From assembly GCF_001556185.1 (NCBI RefSeq), contig NZ_LSIJ01000101.1, forward strand, positions 1 to 64,000: 64,000 bases of DNA, given 5' to 3'. The translations under genes and the position numbers were made by a program. How positions within the stretch are numbered: position 1 is the first letter of the stretch; each line of letters opens with the position of its first letter. Below the pieces are notes generated by a model. That model was not told the origin of the DNA and searched no databases. It was given only the letters and a program-made list of their open reading frames with translations. Positions 9,386-19,248 of the stretch are shown here, piece after piece. Source of the DNA: Sphingomonas sp. CCH10-B3 (lineage in GTDB: Bacteria > Pseudomonadota > Alphaproteobacteria > Sphingomonadales > Sphingomonadaceae).

Positions 9386-12136
9386 ATGAGCAATCGCTTC
9401 GCCGGAGTGCCGCATCGCCGCGCCATCATCGATCGCCGCGCGATCGCCGACCGGCTTGCCGCGATCGCAGGCGACGATCCGGTGCAGCGCCGTCTGGCGG
9501 CCACGGTGATGCTCAAGGTCGCGCTGACGCTGGGCCGCGCCGAAATTGCCGAACGGCTGGTCGCGGCGCCGTCGCGCGGGCTTGAAGCCGCCGCCGCGCA
9601 GGCCTTCCTGATCGACCAGATCCTGCGCCTGCTCTATGATTTCGTCACCAAACAGTTGCATCCGTGCGCCAGCCCGACCAACGCCGAAAGGCTCGTGCTC
9701 ATGGCGGTCGGCGGCTACGGCCGTGGCGAAATGGCGCCGCATTCGGATGTCGACATCGCCTTCCTGACACCGTGGAAGCAGACCGGCTGGGCCGAACAGG
9801 TCATCGAATCAATGCTCTATGTCCTGTGGGACCTGGGCCTGAAAGTCGGCCACAGCGCGCGCTCGCTCGACGAAATGGTCCGCCAGGCCAAGGGCGACGT
9901 GACGATCCGGACTGCCTTGCTCGAGGCGCGCTACATCTGGGGCGACATGCCGCTTTACGACGAGGCCTCGCGCCGGTTCCGTGCCGAAGTGCAGGCCGGC
10001 AGCGCGCGCGCCTACATCGCCGACAAACTCGCCGAGCGCAACGAACGCCACAAGAAAATGGGTGACAGCCGCTACGTCGTCGAACCCAATGTCAAGGAAG
10101 GCAAAGGCGGCTTGCGCGACCTCCACACCTTGTTCTGGATCGGCAAGTACATCCACAATGTCGACAGCGCAGCCGGGCTGGTCGACGCCGGGCTGCTGAC
10201 GGCGACCGAGTATCGCCAGTTCCACCGCGCCGAAAATTTCCTCTGGGCCGTGCGCTGCCACCTCCATTGCATCACCGGGCGCGCAGAGGACCGGCTGACC
10301 TTCGACGTGCAGCGCGAGATCGCCGAGCGGATGCGCTATGCCGACCGCCCCGGCGCATCGCGCGTCGAACGCTTCATGCGGCATTATTTCCTGCAGGCGA
10401 AAATCGTCGGCGACCTGACCGGCGTGTTCCTGTCGCAGCTCGACGAAGCCTTTGCGACGCGCGGCCGTCGCTTTGGGCTGCCATCGCTGATGCGGCGGCC
10501 GCGCAAGCTGAGCGGCTTCATCCTCGATCGCGGGCGGCTGTCGCTGCCATCGGACGACTTCTTTGCGCAGGATCCGGTGCGGCTGGTCGAGCTGTTCGCG
10601 CTTGCCGACAAGCACGGGCTCGAAATCCACCCGCTGACGATGCGCGCCGCCGCGCGCGACGCCAAGCTGGTCGACGATGTCCGCGACGATCCGCGCGCCA
10701 ACGCCCTGTTCCTCGATGTGCTGACGTCGAATCGCGATCCCGAAACGGTGCTGCGCTGGATGAACGAGGCCGGCGTGTTCGGCCGCTTCGTGCCCGATTT
10801 CGGCCGCGTCGTCGCACAGATGCAGTTCGACATGTACCACCATTATACCGTCGACGAGCATTCGATCCGCGCGATCGGCCTGCTCGCGCGGATCGAACGC
10901 GGCGAGCTGGAGGAGGATCATCCGCTTGCCGCGAGCATCATGCGCAACATCGTCTCGCGCCGGGTGCTCTATGTCGCGGTGCTGCTGCACGACATCGCCA
11001 AGGGGCGCGGCGGCGACCATTCGGTGCTGGGCGCCGAAGTTGCGCAACGGCTCTGCCCCCGGCTCGGGCTGTCCAAGGCCGAAACCGAGACGGTCGCGTG
11101 GCTGGTCCGCTGGCACTTGCTGATGTCGGCCACCGCCTTCAAGCGCGATCTGGCCGACTATAAGACCGTTATCGACTTTGCGACCGCCGTGCAGAGCCCC
11201 GAGCGGCTGCGCCTGCTGCTCGCGCTGACCGTGGTCGATATCCGCGCCGTCGGCCCGGGTGTCTGGAACAGCTGGAAGCGCCAGCTGCTGACCGAACTCT
11301 ATGAGCTGGCCGAGGAACTGCTCCGCCTGGGGCACAAGCAGAAAGGACGCGGCGAGCGCATCGCCGCCAAGCAGCAAGCACTCGCCGCCACGCTCCGCTG
11401 GGACGCCGCTGCCTATGACCGGCTCGTCGCGCGCCTGCCGGAAGCCTATTGGATCGCCGAACCCGATGACGTGCTTGAGGGCAATGCGCGGCTGATTGCC
11501 GCCGCTGGCGACGCGGAGCTGGCGATCGATGCCAAAGTCTATCCCGATCGCGGCGCAACACTGGTAACGCTTTACGCCGCCGACCATCCCGGGCTGTTCT
11601 ATCGCACGGCCGGCGCCATTCATCTGGCGGGCGGCAACATTATCGACGCGCGGATTCACACCACGCGCGACGGCATGGCGCTCGATAACTTCCTGGTGCA
11701 GGATCCCTTCGGGCGCCCGTTCGACCGGCCCGAGCAACTTGCGCGGCTGAAAGCGATGATCGAGGATGCGCTCGCCAATCGCAATCGCCTTGCCGAGCGG
11801 TTGAAGGCGAAGCCACTGCCGCGCACGCGCGCCGAGGCATTCGACATCGCACCGGTGGTGCTGATCGACAATAATGCGTCGAACCGCTTCACGGTGATCG
11901 AAGTGAATGCCCGCGACGGCCCGGCATTGCTCAACCGGCTCGCGCAGGCGCTGTTCCAGTCGAAGGTCACGATCCATTCGGCGCATGTCGCGACCTATGG
12001 CGAGCGCGCGGTCGATACATTCTACCTCACCGATCTGCTCGGCGAGAAGATCAGCAGTGGCCAGCGATTGCGGGCAATCGAACGGCGATTGCTGGGGGCA
12101 GCGGCAAATGACGGCGAATGGTCTCAGGCGGCATAA
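9386..12136 (+). CDS. glnD: Bifunctional uridylyltransferase/uridylyl-removing enzyme GlnD
   Basis: The product is 916 residues, normal for GlnD. The nucleotidyltransferase motif GGYGRGEMAPHSDVDIAF lies near 109-126, the HD-domain deuridylylation motif LLHDIAKGRGGDH near 533-545, and two C-terminal ACT domains begin near 725 (LYAADHPGLF) and 835 (VNARDGPALL). GlnD senses glutamine and uridylylates or deuridylylates PII proteins, so controlling nitrogen assimilation. The gene starts 85 bases from the divergent chemoreceptor. The small VOC gene follows after 12 bases, so the two may share a transcript. Confidence 0.98.
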   Translation: MSNRFAGVPHRRAIIDRRAIADRLAAIAGDDPVQRRLAATVMLKVALTLGRAEIAERLVAAPSRGLEAAAAQAFLIDQILRLLYDFVTKQLHPCASPTNAERLVLMAVGGYGRGEMAPHSDVDIAFLTPWKQTGWAEQVIESMLYVLWDLGLKVGHSARSLDEMVRQAKGDVTIRTALLEARYIWGDMPLYDEASRRFRAEVQAGSARAYIADKLAERNERHKKMGDSRYVVEPNVKEGKGGLRDLHTLFWIGKYIHNVDSAAGLVDAGLLTATEYRQFHRAENFLWAVRCHLHCITGRAEDRLTFDVQREIAERMRYADRPGASRVERFMRHYFLQAKIVGDLTGVFLSQLDEAFATRGRRFGLPSLMRRPRKLSGFILDRGRLSLPSDDFFAQDPVRLVELFALADKHGLEIHPLTMRAAARDAKLVDDVRDDPRANALFLDVLTSNRDPETVLRWMNEAGVFGRFVPDFGRVVAQMQFDMYHHYTVDEHSIRAIGLLARIERGELEEDHPLAASIMRNIVSRRVLYVAVLLHDIAKGRGGDHSVLGAEVAQRLCPRLGLSKAETETVAWLVRWHLLMSATAFKRDLADYKTVIDFATAVQSPERLRLLLALTVVDIRAVGPGVWNSWKRQLLTELYELAEELLRLGHKQKGRGERIAAKQQALAATLRWDAAAYDRLVARLPEAYWIAEPDDVLEGNARLIAAAGDAELAIDAKVYPDRGATLVTLYAADHPGLFYRTAGAIHLAGGNIIDARIHTTRDGMALDNFLVQDPFGRPFDRPEQLARLKAMIEDALANRNRLAERLKAKPLPRTRAEAFDIAPVVLIDNNASNRFTVIEVNARDGPALLNRLAQALFQSKVTIHSAHVATYGERAVDTFYLTDLLGEKISSGQRLRAIERRLLGAAANDGEWSQAA

Positions 12137-12148
12137 GGGGAGACAAGC

Positions 12149-12532
12149 ATGGGCGTGCTCGGCATTGGCGGACTTTTCTTTCGGTCGCAGGACCCCGACG
12201 GGCTGTCGGCATGGTACCGGGAGCACCTCGGCATCGGCGCTGGTTGTTCGGCTGAGGACACCGGACCGGTCGAAGAATGGTCGTGGAAGACCCAAGGCGG
12301 TCCGGTGGTGTTCGCACCGTTCAAGGCCGACACCGATTACTTCGCCGCCGACAAGCAGTTCATGCTCAACTTGCGCGTCGCCGACATCGACGGGATGATC
12401 GAATCGCTGCGCGCTGCTGGCATTGCGGTTGAAACCCGAGCGGAATGGGACGCACCTGAAACCGGCAAATTCGCCCGGCTCCACGATCCCGAGGGCAATG
12501 CGATCGAGCTGTGGGAACTTCCCGCCGCGTGA
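12149..12532 (+). CDS. VOC family (glyoxalase/bleomycin-resistance fold) protein
   Basis: The product is 127 residues, the size of a single-module VOC protein built from two beta-alpha-beta-beta-beta units. Visible marks are the N-terminal LFFRSQDPDGLSAWYREHLG strand-helix and the C-terminal HDPEGNAIELWE strand, which carries the usual Glu metal ligand. Function is open: lyase, dioxygenase or ligand-binding members share this fold. It sits 12 bases after glnD with a GGGGAG ribosome binding site and probably rides on that transcript. The stop codon lies in a GC-rich inverted repeat without a T-run. Confidence 0.88.
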   Translation: MGVLGIGGLFFRSQDPDGLSAWYREHLGIGAGCSAEDTGPVEEWSWKTQGGPVVFAPFKADTDYFAADKQFMLNLRVADIDGMIESLRAAGIAVETRAEWDAPETGKFARLHDPEGNAIELWELPAA

Positions 12533-12547
12533 GCGCGGCGCGGGCCG

Positions 12548-13915
12548 TCAGGATGCGGCGGCAGTGATCGGCTCACCCCGGGAAAAGGGCAGCACCGCGA
12601 CTGGCGCGCCGCTGACCCGCGTTTGTGGCGCGTCATAGGGGACCAGTGCTTCGGTGATCGCGGTCGCTGCGGCTTCCGCGCCGCGCTCGGTCGCAATCCG
12701 CGCCGCCACTTCGCGCGCACGGACGGCGAAGCGATCGTTGCGCAACAGCCGCTCGACCAGCGGCGTCGCGCGATCGGCAGTGAAGCGGCTGCTGTCGAGC
12801 ATGTAACCAAGCCCGCGGCGTTCGATCCGATTGCCATGGTCGAACTGGTCACCCATGTGCGGCACGACGAGCTGCGGCTTGCCCGCGCGCATCGCCTGAC
12901 CGGTGGTGCCGACGCCGCCGTGGTGAACGATTGCCGCCGCCTGCGGAAACAGCACCGAATGACGTGCATAGCTGCACCAGTGGATTTGCGCATCGCCACG
13001 GTCGGGCGTGTCGCGTCCGGTCAGCATCACAGCGCGGCAGCCTAGACGGCGCGCGACCTCAGCCGCTTCGTCGTAGAAGGTCCCTGCGCCATGCACCGCA
13101 AAGGTACCAAGCGTGAAGACCAGCGGCGCCGGCCCCACCGACAGAAAAGCCTCCAGCTCTGCGTCAAGGCCCTCGCCCGCCGCCGCGTTGCCGTCGAACA
13201 ACGGGAAGCCGACGATCCGCGTCTTGGCCGGTGCATCGGGCGGCATCGCGCCAAGCTGCTCGGAATAGGTGCCGAGCGTCAGCAGCCCCTGGCTTTGCGG
13301 TTCGAGCAGCCGCCGCGCGGATTTGGCGGCAACGCCATTGGCGACCCGCACGCGATTGACCTGACGACGATAGAGCAGGTCAATCACCTGGCGCATCGTT
13401 GCATAAGCCGCGCGGTTCCAGAGTCGGCCCACGGCGCCGACGTGCGGCTGCTTCATCATCCAGAAATCAGGCGTCTTGGGTGGATCGCTCGCCGACAGCA
13501 TCGCCATCGGCTGCAGCACGATCGAAATCAGCGGGATGTCGGCCTTCTCGCAGACAATGGGGGCTGCGAGCGCGAAGATCGACGCAACGATGGCGCAAGC
13601 CCCCTCGGCCACTTCCGCCAGCGCTTGGGTTGATGACGCGAGCGAGGGCAGCAGCACCTGATCGAGCATTTCGCGCTGATCGTCCATGATCTGGCGCACA
13701 GCATCATGCTCGTTGAGCCCCATGCGCTGGCGGATGTCATCAAAGGCCGGCAGCACCGGCTCGGCATCGAGCCCGGCTGCGCGGCACTCGGCAAGGTGAT
13801 CCTGCCCGACCGCCATCACCGGATGAAAGCCGCGCGCTTTCAGTTCGATCGCAATCGCGATGAACGGGTGCAGGTCCCCCCGCGTCCCGATCGTGGTGAG
13901 GACGATTTTGCGCAT
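12548..13915 (-). CDS. GT-B fold glycosyltransferase of the UDP-glycosyltransferase/MGT type
   Basis: The product is 455 residues from the ATG at 13915; the open frame extends 37 codons upstream but the family N-terminus is MRKIVLTTIGTRGDLHPFIA. The N-terminal Rossmann half (about 1-215) binds the acceptor. The C-terminal half holds the nucleotide-sugar signature near 330-355 (VHHGGVGTTGQAMRAG, then PHMGDQFDHG). Relatives glycosylate lipids, sterols, carotenoids or macrolides. In a probable sphingomonad a carotenoid or lipid acceptor is reasonable, but this is inference. It is the last of four minus-strand genes after thrS, infC and the DUF305 lipoprotein, separated from the latter by 77 bases. 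Confidence 0.9.
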   Translation of the reverse strand: MRKIVLTTIGTRGDLHPFIAIAIELKARGFHPVMAVGQDHLAECRAAGLDAEPVLPAFDDIRQRMGLNEHDAVRQIMDDQREMLDQVLLPSLASSTQALAEVAEGACAIVASIFALAAPIVCEKADIPLISIVLQPMAMLSASDPPKTPDFWMMKQPHVGAVGRLWNRAAYATMRQVIDLLYRRQVNRVRVANGVAAKSARRLLEPQSQGLLTLGTYSEQLGAMPPDAPAKTRIVGFPLFDGNAAAGEGLDAELEAFLSVGPAPLVFTLGTFAVHGAGTFYDEAAEVARRLGCRAVMLTGRDTPDRGDAQIHWCSYARHSVLFPQAAAIVHHGGVGTTGQAMRAGKPQLVVPHMGDQFDHGNRIERRGLGYMLDSSRFTADRATPLVERLLRNDRFAVRAREVAARIATERGAEAAATAITEALVPYDAPQTRVSGAPVAVLPFSRGEPITAAAS

Positions 13916-13992
13916 AGCGCAACCGTGCGGCGCGCGCGCCCGCGCGTCAACGTCGGCTTTCGGCACCGATGCCGGATCCGGGACAACCCCAG

Positions 13993-14391
13993 TCAGCGTT
14001 GTTGCCGATCGTGCCGGGCAAGCCACTGCTTCATCTGCGCGATTTCGCGGTCCTGCGCGGCAATGACCTGTTCGGCCAGCGCGCGGACTTCGGGATCCTT
14101 ACCATATTTAAGGGCAGTCTTGGCCATCGCGACCGCGCCCTCGTGATGCGGAATCATCAGCCGCATGAAGCTTTCATCGGCATCGGCCGAGGCAGCCCCC
14201 ATGTTCTTGTGCATCGCCGCCATCGCCGCGTCATATTCCGCCGCGGGGCCTGTTGCAGCGGCCATATGGTGGGGCATGTCATGGGTCGGTGCGCCGGCTG
14301 CCGCCGGTCGGGCAACCGGATCGGACGCCTGCTGCCCGCATCCCGCCAGCATCAGCACCGCCAGCGCGGCGCGCCGCATTTCAGGCTTCAT
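13993..14391 (-). CDS. DUF305 family lipoprotein
   Basis: The product is 132 residues with a lipoprotein signal (LMLAGC, lipidated Cys18). The mature part is a four-helix DUF305 domain (ferritin-like fold) with Met/His-rich motifs: HDMPHHMAA near 37-45, AAMHKNMG, and the hallmark [13 protein letters not shown]. These His/Met residues suggest metal, often copper, binding at the inner or outer membrane face; that is a family-level suggestion. The start codon overlaps the infC stop as ATGA, so translation is probably coupled to IF3 synthesis. Confidence 0.9.
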   Translation of the reverse strand: MKPEMRRAALAVLMLAGCGQQASDPVARPAAAGAPTHDMPHHMAAATGPAAEYDAAMAAMHKNMGAASADADESFMRLMIPHHEGAVAMAKTALKYGKDPEVRALAEQVIAAQDREIAQMKQWLARHDRQQR

Positions 14392-14933
14392 TTCGGGGCG
14401 AGCACCATCAACATCTGGCGCCCCTCCATCCGCGGATACGCCTCGACCTTGGCATGTTCGGCGATGTCGGCCTGCACGCGCTGGAGCAGGGCCATGCCAA
14501 GCTGGCCGTGGCTGAGTTCGCGCCCGCGAAAGCGCAGCGTGATCTTCACCTTGTCGCCTTCGTCGATGAATTCGGCGACCTTCTTCATCTTGGTATCATA
14601 ATCATGGTCGTCGATGTTCGGACGCATCTTGATCTCCTTGATCTCCTGCGTCTTCTGGGACTTGCGCGCGGCATTGGCCTTTTTCTGGGCCTCATATTTG
14701 AACTTGCCGACATCGAGGAACTTGGCGACCGGCGGATCGGCGTTGGGCGACACTTCGACAAGGTCGAGCCCGACGGCCATTGCCTGTTCCATGGCTTCGC
14801 GCGTGTACATCACGCCCAGGTTTTCGCCGTCCTGATCGATCACGCGGACTTTGGGCGACTGGATGAATTCGTTGAACCGCGGACCGTTGATCGGCGGGGG
14901 CGCAAGCGGGCGCCGGGTCATGGGAGGACGTAT
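14388..14933 (-). CDS. infC: Translation initiation factor IF-3, predicted AUA start
   Basis: IF3 binds the 30S subunit, blocks premature 50S joining and proofreads the start codon. The N-terminal domain begins [11 protein letters not shown] and [14 protein letters not shown], a Lys-rich linker follows ([14 protein letters not shown]), and the C-terminal domain ends REGQ-like as [13 protein letters not shown]. The first ATG (14921) lies 20 bases after AGGAG and has only pyrimidines just before it. In-frame ATA at 14933 lies exactly 8 bases after AGGAG (14946-14942), giving 181 residues. infC commonly uses rare AUU, AUC or AUA starts for autoregulation by IF3, so I chose this start. It is downstream of thrS by 85 bases, the usual order. 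Confidence 0.9.
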   Translation of the reverse strand: MRPPMTRRPLAPPPINGPRFNEFIQSPKVRVIDQDGENLGVMYTREAMEQAMAVGLDLVEVSPNADPPVAKFLDVGKFKYEAQKKANAARKSQKTQEIKEIKMRPNIDDHDYDTKMKKVAEFIDEGDKVKITLRFRGRELSHGQLGMALLQRVQADIAEHAKVEAYPRMEGRQMLMVLAPK

Positions 14934-14946
14934 GAGTATTGCTCCT
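14931..14946 (-). promoter_or_regulatory. infC: infC ribosome binding site and rare ATA start codon
   Basis: On the minus strand AGGAG (14946-14942) is followed by 8 bases and ATA (14933-14931), then CGT CCT CCC and the first in-frame ATG (14921). A second ATA at 14939 is only 2 bases from AGGAG and so is too close. No purine-rich site lies 5-10 bases before the ATG. Discrimination by IF3 against its own non-canonical start codon is the established autoregulatory loop in other bacteria. Confidence 0.65.
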
Positions 14947-15018
14947 GTGGTTATCTAATCACCCAATATACGCGCAATCGCGCGATTTGGGAAGTTCGGT
15001 CCGGCGCTTCGGTCGCAA

Positions 15019-17028
15019 TCAGCCCCGTGCCAGATCGGGCGGTGTCGCATCCGCCGCAAGCATGGCGACCAGATCGTCGAGCGCCATCACCTGTTGCCGT
15101 TCGCTGCCCAATTGGCGCAGCGCGACGGTGCCCTCCTCGGCCTCGCGCTTGCCGACGACGATCAGATTGGGGACCTTCGCGAGCGAATGCTCGCGCACCT
15201 TGTAGTTGATCTTTTCGTTGCGCAGATCGGTCTCGACGCGAATCCCAGCAGCGGCGAGCTTTGCCGTCACCGCATGGGCATAGTCATCAGCATCCGACAC
15301 GATCGTTGCGACCACTGCCTGCACGGGTGCAAGCCACAGCGGGAAGCGCCCGGCATAATGTTCGATCAGGATGCCGATAAAGCGTTCATAGGTGCCCAGG
15401 ATCGCGCGGTGGAGCATCACCGGGCGATGGCGTTCGCCATCGGCGCCGACATAGGTGGCGTCGAGCCGTTCGGGCAGCACACGGTCGGACTGGATCGTCC
15501 CGCACTGCCACGTTCGCCCGATTGCGTCGGTCAGGTGGAATTCGAGCTTCGGGGCGTAGAACGCGCCCTCGCCCGGCAGTTCCTCCCAGCCATAATTCGC
15601 CGTTGCCCGCCCCGATGCGACCACGGCATTGCGCAGCTCGGCCTCGGCCTGATCCCACATTTCCTCGGTGCCGAAGCGCTTCTCCGGCCGCAGCGCTAGC
15701 TTGATCGCGTAATTGTCGAAGCCGAGATCTTTGTAGACGCTGTCGAGCAGGTCGCAGAAGCGTTGCACTTCCTCGACAATCTGGTCCTCGCGGCAAAAGA
15801 TGTGGCCATCGTCCTGCGTGAACTGGCGCACGCGCATGATGCCGTGGAGCGCGCCGTGCGGCTCGTTGCGGTGACAGCAGCCCATTTCGGCCATCCGCAG
15901 CGGCAAGTCGCGGTAGCTCTTGATCCCCTGGCGGAAGATCAGGACGTGCGCCGGGCAGTTCATCGGCTTTAGCGCCATCCACTCGGCCTTGCCCGAAATC
16001 ACCGGACCGTCGTCGTCGACATTGGGCACTTCATCGGGGATGACGAACATGTTCTCGCGGTATTTTCCCCAGTGGCCGGACTGTTCCCATTGCTTGGCGT
16101 CCATCACCTGCGGCGTCTTGACCTCGGCATAGCCCGCCGCGTCGATCCGCCGACGCATATAGGCCTCGAGCTCGCGGTAGATGCGATAGCCCTTGGGGTG
16201 CCAGAACACGCTGCCATGCGCTTCGCTCTGGAGGTGGAACAGGTCCATCTCCGCGCCGATCTTGCGGTGATCGCGCTTGGCGGCTTCCTCGAGCATCGTC
16301 AGATGCGCATCAAGCTGCTTCTTGTTGAGCCAGCCAGTGCCATAGATGCGGCTGAGCATCGCGTTTTTCTGGTCACCCCGCCAATAGGCGCCCGACACGC
16401 GCGTCAGCTTGAACGCCTGCGGATCGAGTTTCCCGGTCGAGGCGAGGTGCGGTCCGCGGCACATGTCGAGCCAGGCATTTTCGCCCTTGCCGGCGCGGTA
16501 GACCGTCAGTTCCTCGCCTTCGGGCAGTTCGGCCGCCCATTCGGCCTTGAAGGTTTCGCCCTGTGCCTGCCAGCGCGCGATCAGATCGGCACGGCTCCAC
16601 ACTTCGCGGATCAGCGGCGCGTCGCGCGCAATGATCGCGCGCATCTCGGCTTCGATCGCGGGCAGGTCCTCCTCGGTGAAGGGCCGATCCTTGGGCGCGA
16701 AGTCATAATAGAAGCCATCATCGGTCGCCGGGCCGAACGTGATCTGCGTGCCCGGAAACAGGTTCTGAACCGCCTCTGCGAGCACATGCGCATAATCGTG
16801 GCGCGCAAGTTCGAGCGCGTCGGCCTCGTCCTTCGCCGTCACCAGCGCCAGCGCTGCATCGCCTTCCAGCGGCCGCATGATATCCCGCAGCTCGCCGTCG
16901 ACGCGCGCTGCGATCGCCGCCTTGGCAAGACCCGGGCCGATTGCGGCGGCGATGTCCGCCGGGGTGGTCCCCGGTGCTACCTCGCGGACGGAACCGTCGG
17001 GCAGCGTGATTCGGAACATCGCGGACAT
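15019..17028 (-). CDS. thrS: Threonyl-tRNA synthetase
   Basis: The product is about 669 residues from the ATG at 17028 ([12 protein letters not shown]); a start at 17052 or 17019 is possible and the ribosome binding site is weak (GAAAG). Domain order is typical: TGS domain (about 1-65), the editing/SAD domain with [11 protein letters not shown], the class II catalytic core with the zinc-site region [10 protein letters not shown] and [19 protein letters not shown], and a C-terminal anticodon-binding domain with [13 protein letters not shown]. It charges tRNA-Thr in the cytosol and edits mischarged Ser-tRNA. infC follows on the same strand, a conserved pairing. Confidence 0.98.
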   Translation of the reverse strand: MSAMFRITLPDGSVREVAPGTTPADIAAAIGPGLAKAAIAARVDGELRDIMRPLEGDAALALVTAKDEADALELARHDYAHVLAEAVQNLFPGTQITFGPATDDGFYYDFAPKDRPFTEEDLPAIEAEMRAIIARDAPLIREVWSRADLIARWQAQGETFKAEWAAELPEGEELTVYRAGKGENAWLDMCRGPHLASTGKLDPQAFKLTRVSGAYWRGDQKNAMLSRIYGTGWLNKKQLDAHLTMLEEAAKRDHRKIGAEMDLFHLQSEAHGSVFWHPKGYRIYRELEAYMRRRIDAAGYAEVKTPQVMDAKQWEQSGHWGKYRENMFVIPDEVPNVDDDGPVISGKAEWMALKPMNCPAHVLIFRQGIKSYRDLPLRMAEMGCCHRNEPHGALHGIMRVRQFTQDDGHIFCREDQIVEEVQRFCDLLDSVYKDLGFDNYAIKLALRPEKRFGTEEMWDQAEAELRNAVVASGRATANYGWEELPGEGAFYAPKLEFHLTDAIGRTWQCGTIQSDRVLPERLDATYVGADGERHRPVMLHRAILGTYERFIGILIEHYAGRFPLWLAPVQAVVATIVSDADDYAHAVTAKLAAAGIRVETDLRNEKINYKVREHSLAKVPNLIVVGKREAEEGTVALRQLGSERQQVMALDDLVAMLAADATPPDLARG

Positions 17029-17109
17029 GGAAATCGACTTTCGTGCGAGCATTGCGGGAAGCGGGCTTATGCCTTCGCTGCCGCAATATAGGCAAGCGTG
17101 CTTACGTCG

Positions 17110-17658
17110 TCAGCCGACCGGGATTGCCGGTATCGTCGGCTGGTTCGCAGGCGGTGCGCTCGGTTCGGTCGGCGCAGTCTCGAGCGGCGCGGCGGGTGCA
17201 CCGCCGCCAGCCGGTGGCACGGCACCGAGCGCCGCGACGGCACTCGCCGCGATCGCGACTGCCTGTTTGTTGTAGGGTCGGTCGCGGAGGGTCGAATCGA
17301 CCTGTTCGGTCATGGCGATTTTCGCAAGCGCCAGCATCTCGCTACGCGCACCATCGGCCGTGCAGGTCGTGACGACGCGAGTCGTCGCGTCGGTGACCGC
17401 TTCGAGCCGTGCAGTGCAGGTGACCGCGCCGCGTGCCCCGCCCGTCCAGCCCAGTTCAAGCGGCTTGTCGATGGTTTTTGTCACCGGATGCGCACCGAGC
17501 GGACCGTCTCCGCCGTTCGGGATCGCCATGACCGCGAGCTTGTCGTGAATTTGCGTGGCCGGGGCTGAATAGACGTTGCGCGGCTGCATCAGATCGCCGG
17601 CAAGCGACCACGCAGCCGCCATCAGGCCGATCGCCACAGCCAGGATCAGAACGCGCAT
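17110..17658 (-). CDS. Hypothetical membrane-anchored or exported protein
   Basis: The product is 182 residues and I do not recognise a named family. It opens with one hydrophobic segment (RVLILAVAIGLMAAAWSLAG, residues 2-21), either a signal peptide or an N-terminal anchor. The body contains two cysteines (TCTARLE and TTCTADGA) that could form a disulfide. The last ~45 residues are low-complexity Pro/Ala/Gly (PPAGGGAPAAPLETAPTEPS), as in envelope-spanning proteins. It is divergent from the dienelactone hydrolase across about 125 bases, and upstream of thrS in the same direction with an 81-base gap. Confidence 0.65.
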   Translation of the reverse strand: MRVLILAVAIGLMAAAWSLAGDLMQPRNVYSAPATQIHDKLAVMAIPNGGDGPLGAHPVTKTIDKPLELGWTGGARGAVTCTARLEAVTDATTRVVTTCTADGARSEMLALAKIAMTEQVDSTLRDRPYNKQAVAIAASAVAALGAVPPAGGGAPAAPLETAPTEPSAPPANQPTIPAIPVG

Positions 17659-17784
17659 GACGGCATCCGCAACATCGCCCGAGGATACCGTCCAATCGGT
17701 AAAACAAGGGTTTCGCCGCCAATCGGTGGATTGTCTTTGCCGTATCGCTGGGGCACGATGATGGGACAGCGCAGGAGGTTATCC

Positions 17785-18636
17785 ATGGTCACGCTTACCC
17801 GCCCCGACGGCACCGAACCCCAGGATCTGCATCTCACCCGGCGCGGTGCGGTGGCGAGCATGTTCTTCGCCGGCTATGCGCTGGCTGCCGTTGCCGCCGA
17901 TGCCAAGCCGGTGACGACGCCCGAGGACGGGCTGGTGATCGAAGAAGCGCTGATCCCCAATGGCGCGGACAAGCCGCTGCCCGCCTATGTCGCGCGGCCC
18001 AAGGGCGCCGGGCGGCATCCGTGCGTGATCGTCGTCAACGAAATCTTCGGCGTGCATGCCTATATCAAGGACGTCTGCCGCCGCCTTGCCAAGCTCGGCT
18101 ATGTCGCGGTCGCGCCGGAATTCTTCTACCGTTCGGGCGTCAATCTGCCCGCGCTCACCGACTTTGCCGAAATCCGCAAGGTCGTCGCACAAGCCAGCGT
18201 CGCGCAGGTCGACGGTGATGTGAAGGCGACTTCGGCGTGGCTGAAGGCGCAGAAATTCGCGAGCCCTGCCAAGATCGGTATCACCGGTTTCTGCTGGGGC
18301 GGCGCGGTCGTGTGGCGCGCGGCTATGGTCGATCCCGACATCAAGGCAGGCGTTGCGTGGTACGGGCAGTTGAAGCCGCTGATCGCGCGCGCCGCTGAGC
18401 TGAAGGCGCCGGTGCTCGGGCTATATGGCGCGCTCGACCAGGGCATTCCGCAGACCGATGTCGATGCCATGAAGGCGGCGCTGGTCGCCGCCGGCAAGAA
18501 GGGATCGGACATCCACGTTTACGCCGATGCGCAGCACGGCTTCCACGCCGATTATCGCCCCAGCTACAATGCCGCCGATGCAGCCGACGGCTGGGCGCGG
18601 CTGCTGGCGCATTTCAAGGCGAACGGGGTCGCCTGA
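17785..18636 (+). CDS. Dienelactone hydrolase family protein
   Basis: The product is 283 residues from the ATG at 17785, preceded by a strong AGGAGGT 5 bases away; the open frame upstream to 17731 is ignored. This is an alpha/beta hydrolase with the DLH triad: nucleophile Cys170 in GFCWGG, Asp218 in GALDQG and His251 in QHGFH, plus the family Glu86 in NEIFGVH. An N-terminal extension of about 40 residues has RR at 19-20 before a hydrophobic stretch, a possible Tat-like signal, although no strict Tat motif is present. DLH enzymes hydrolyse dienelactone in chloroaromatic catabolism, but many homologues act on other lactones or esters; no catabolic neighbours are present. Confidence 0.9.
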   Translation: MVTLTRPDGTEPQDLHLTRRGAVASMFFAGYALAAVAADAKPVTTPEDGLVIEEALIPNGADKPLPAYVARPKGAGRHPCVIVVNEIFGVHAYIKDVCRRLAKLGYVAVAPEFFYRSGVNLPALTDFAEIRKVVAQASVAQVDGDVKATSAWLKAQKFASPAKIGITGFCWGGAVVWRAAMVDPDIKAGVAWYGQLKPLIARAAELKAPVLGLYGALDQGIPQTDVDAMKAALVAAGKKGSDIHVYADAQHGFHADYRPSYNAADAADGWARLLAHFKANGVA

Positions 18637-18660
18637 TCCCGTTCGGCGGCGTCGCCGTCG

Positions 18661-19248
18661 TTACCGCGCCTCAGCGATCAGCTTGGCGGCCGCGGCGCCC
18701 GTCCAGTCCTGCCCGCCCGAATAGCGCCAGACTTCATGGCCGGTCGAATCATAGAGGATGGTCGTCGGCAGATTGGCCTGATAGCCGGTGCTGAGCGCCG
18801 CCTGATCGTCGAGATAGGGCTTCAGCGCCTTGTAGCCGCCCTTGGCAAAGAAGGGCGTTACCTTGGCCGCGCCCTCCAGATCCTGGCTCACCGTCAGCAC
18901 CTGCAGCTTGCCCGCTTCGCGCGCAGCGAGCGCGTCAAGCTGCGGCATTTCGGCGATGCACGGCGCGCACCACGTCGCCCACAGGTTGAGCAGCACCGGC
19001 TTGCCCTTGAAATCGGCGAGCGTCAGCGTCTTGCCATCCGGCCCCTTAAAGGCCGTCGTCGGCGCGGCCTCGCCCTTGTGGCTGCGGTCGATCAGGCCAT
19101 CGGCGGCGGGGGCGGCCGGCGCCGCGACATTGGCGGCGGGCGCGGCGGCTTGCTCCGGCTTCGGCGATTGCCTATCGCAGCCAGCGACCAGCGCAGCGGT
19201 CAGGAGAAGCGTGATCAGCGAACGGGACAATCGGGGCTCCAATGCCAT
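18661..19248 (-). CDS. TlpA-type thioredoxin-fold lipoprotein (thiol-disulfide reductase)
   Basis: The product is 195 residues from the ATG at 19248. A lipoprotein signal ([11 protein letters not shown], Cys24) is followed by an Ala/Pro linker and a TlpA/ResA thioredoxin domain with active site W93-C94-A-P-C97. It probably reduces periplasmic disulfides, for example in cytochrome c maturation, though no ccm genes are present. The start is uncertain: an in-frame TTG at 19230 has GGAG about 6 bases upstream and would give a more compact signal (SRSLITLLL). With the ATG start, its start codon overlaps that of the divergent argH. Confidence 0.9.
   Translation of the reverse strand: MALEPRLSRSLITLLLTAALVAGCDRQSPKPEQAAAPAANVAAPAAPAADGLIDRSHKGEAAPTTAFKGPDGKTLTLADFKGKPVLLNLWATWCAPCIAEMPQLDALAAREAGKLQVLTVSQDLEGAAKVTPFFAKGGYKALKPYLDDQAALSTGYQANLPTTILYDSTGHEVWRYSGGQDWTGAAAAKLIAEAR

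Noticed and set aside
9809..12484. An 891-codon open frame on the minus strand
   Set aside because: It is antisense to glnD, which has full domain support, and its product shows no family motif.
12523..12541. GC-rich inverted repeat at the end of the VOC gene as a terminator
   Set aside because: A stem is possible (CGCCGCG/CGCGGCG) but there is no T-run, and such pairs are frequent in this GC-rich DNA.
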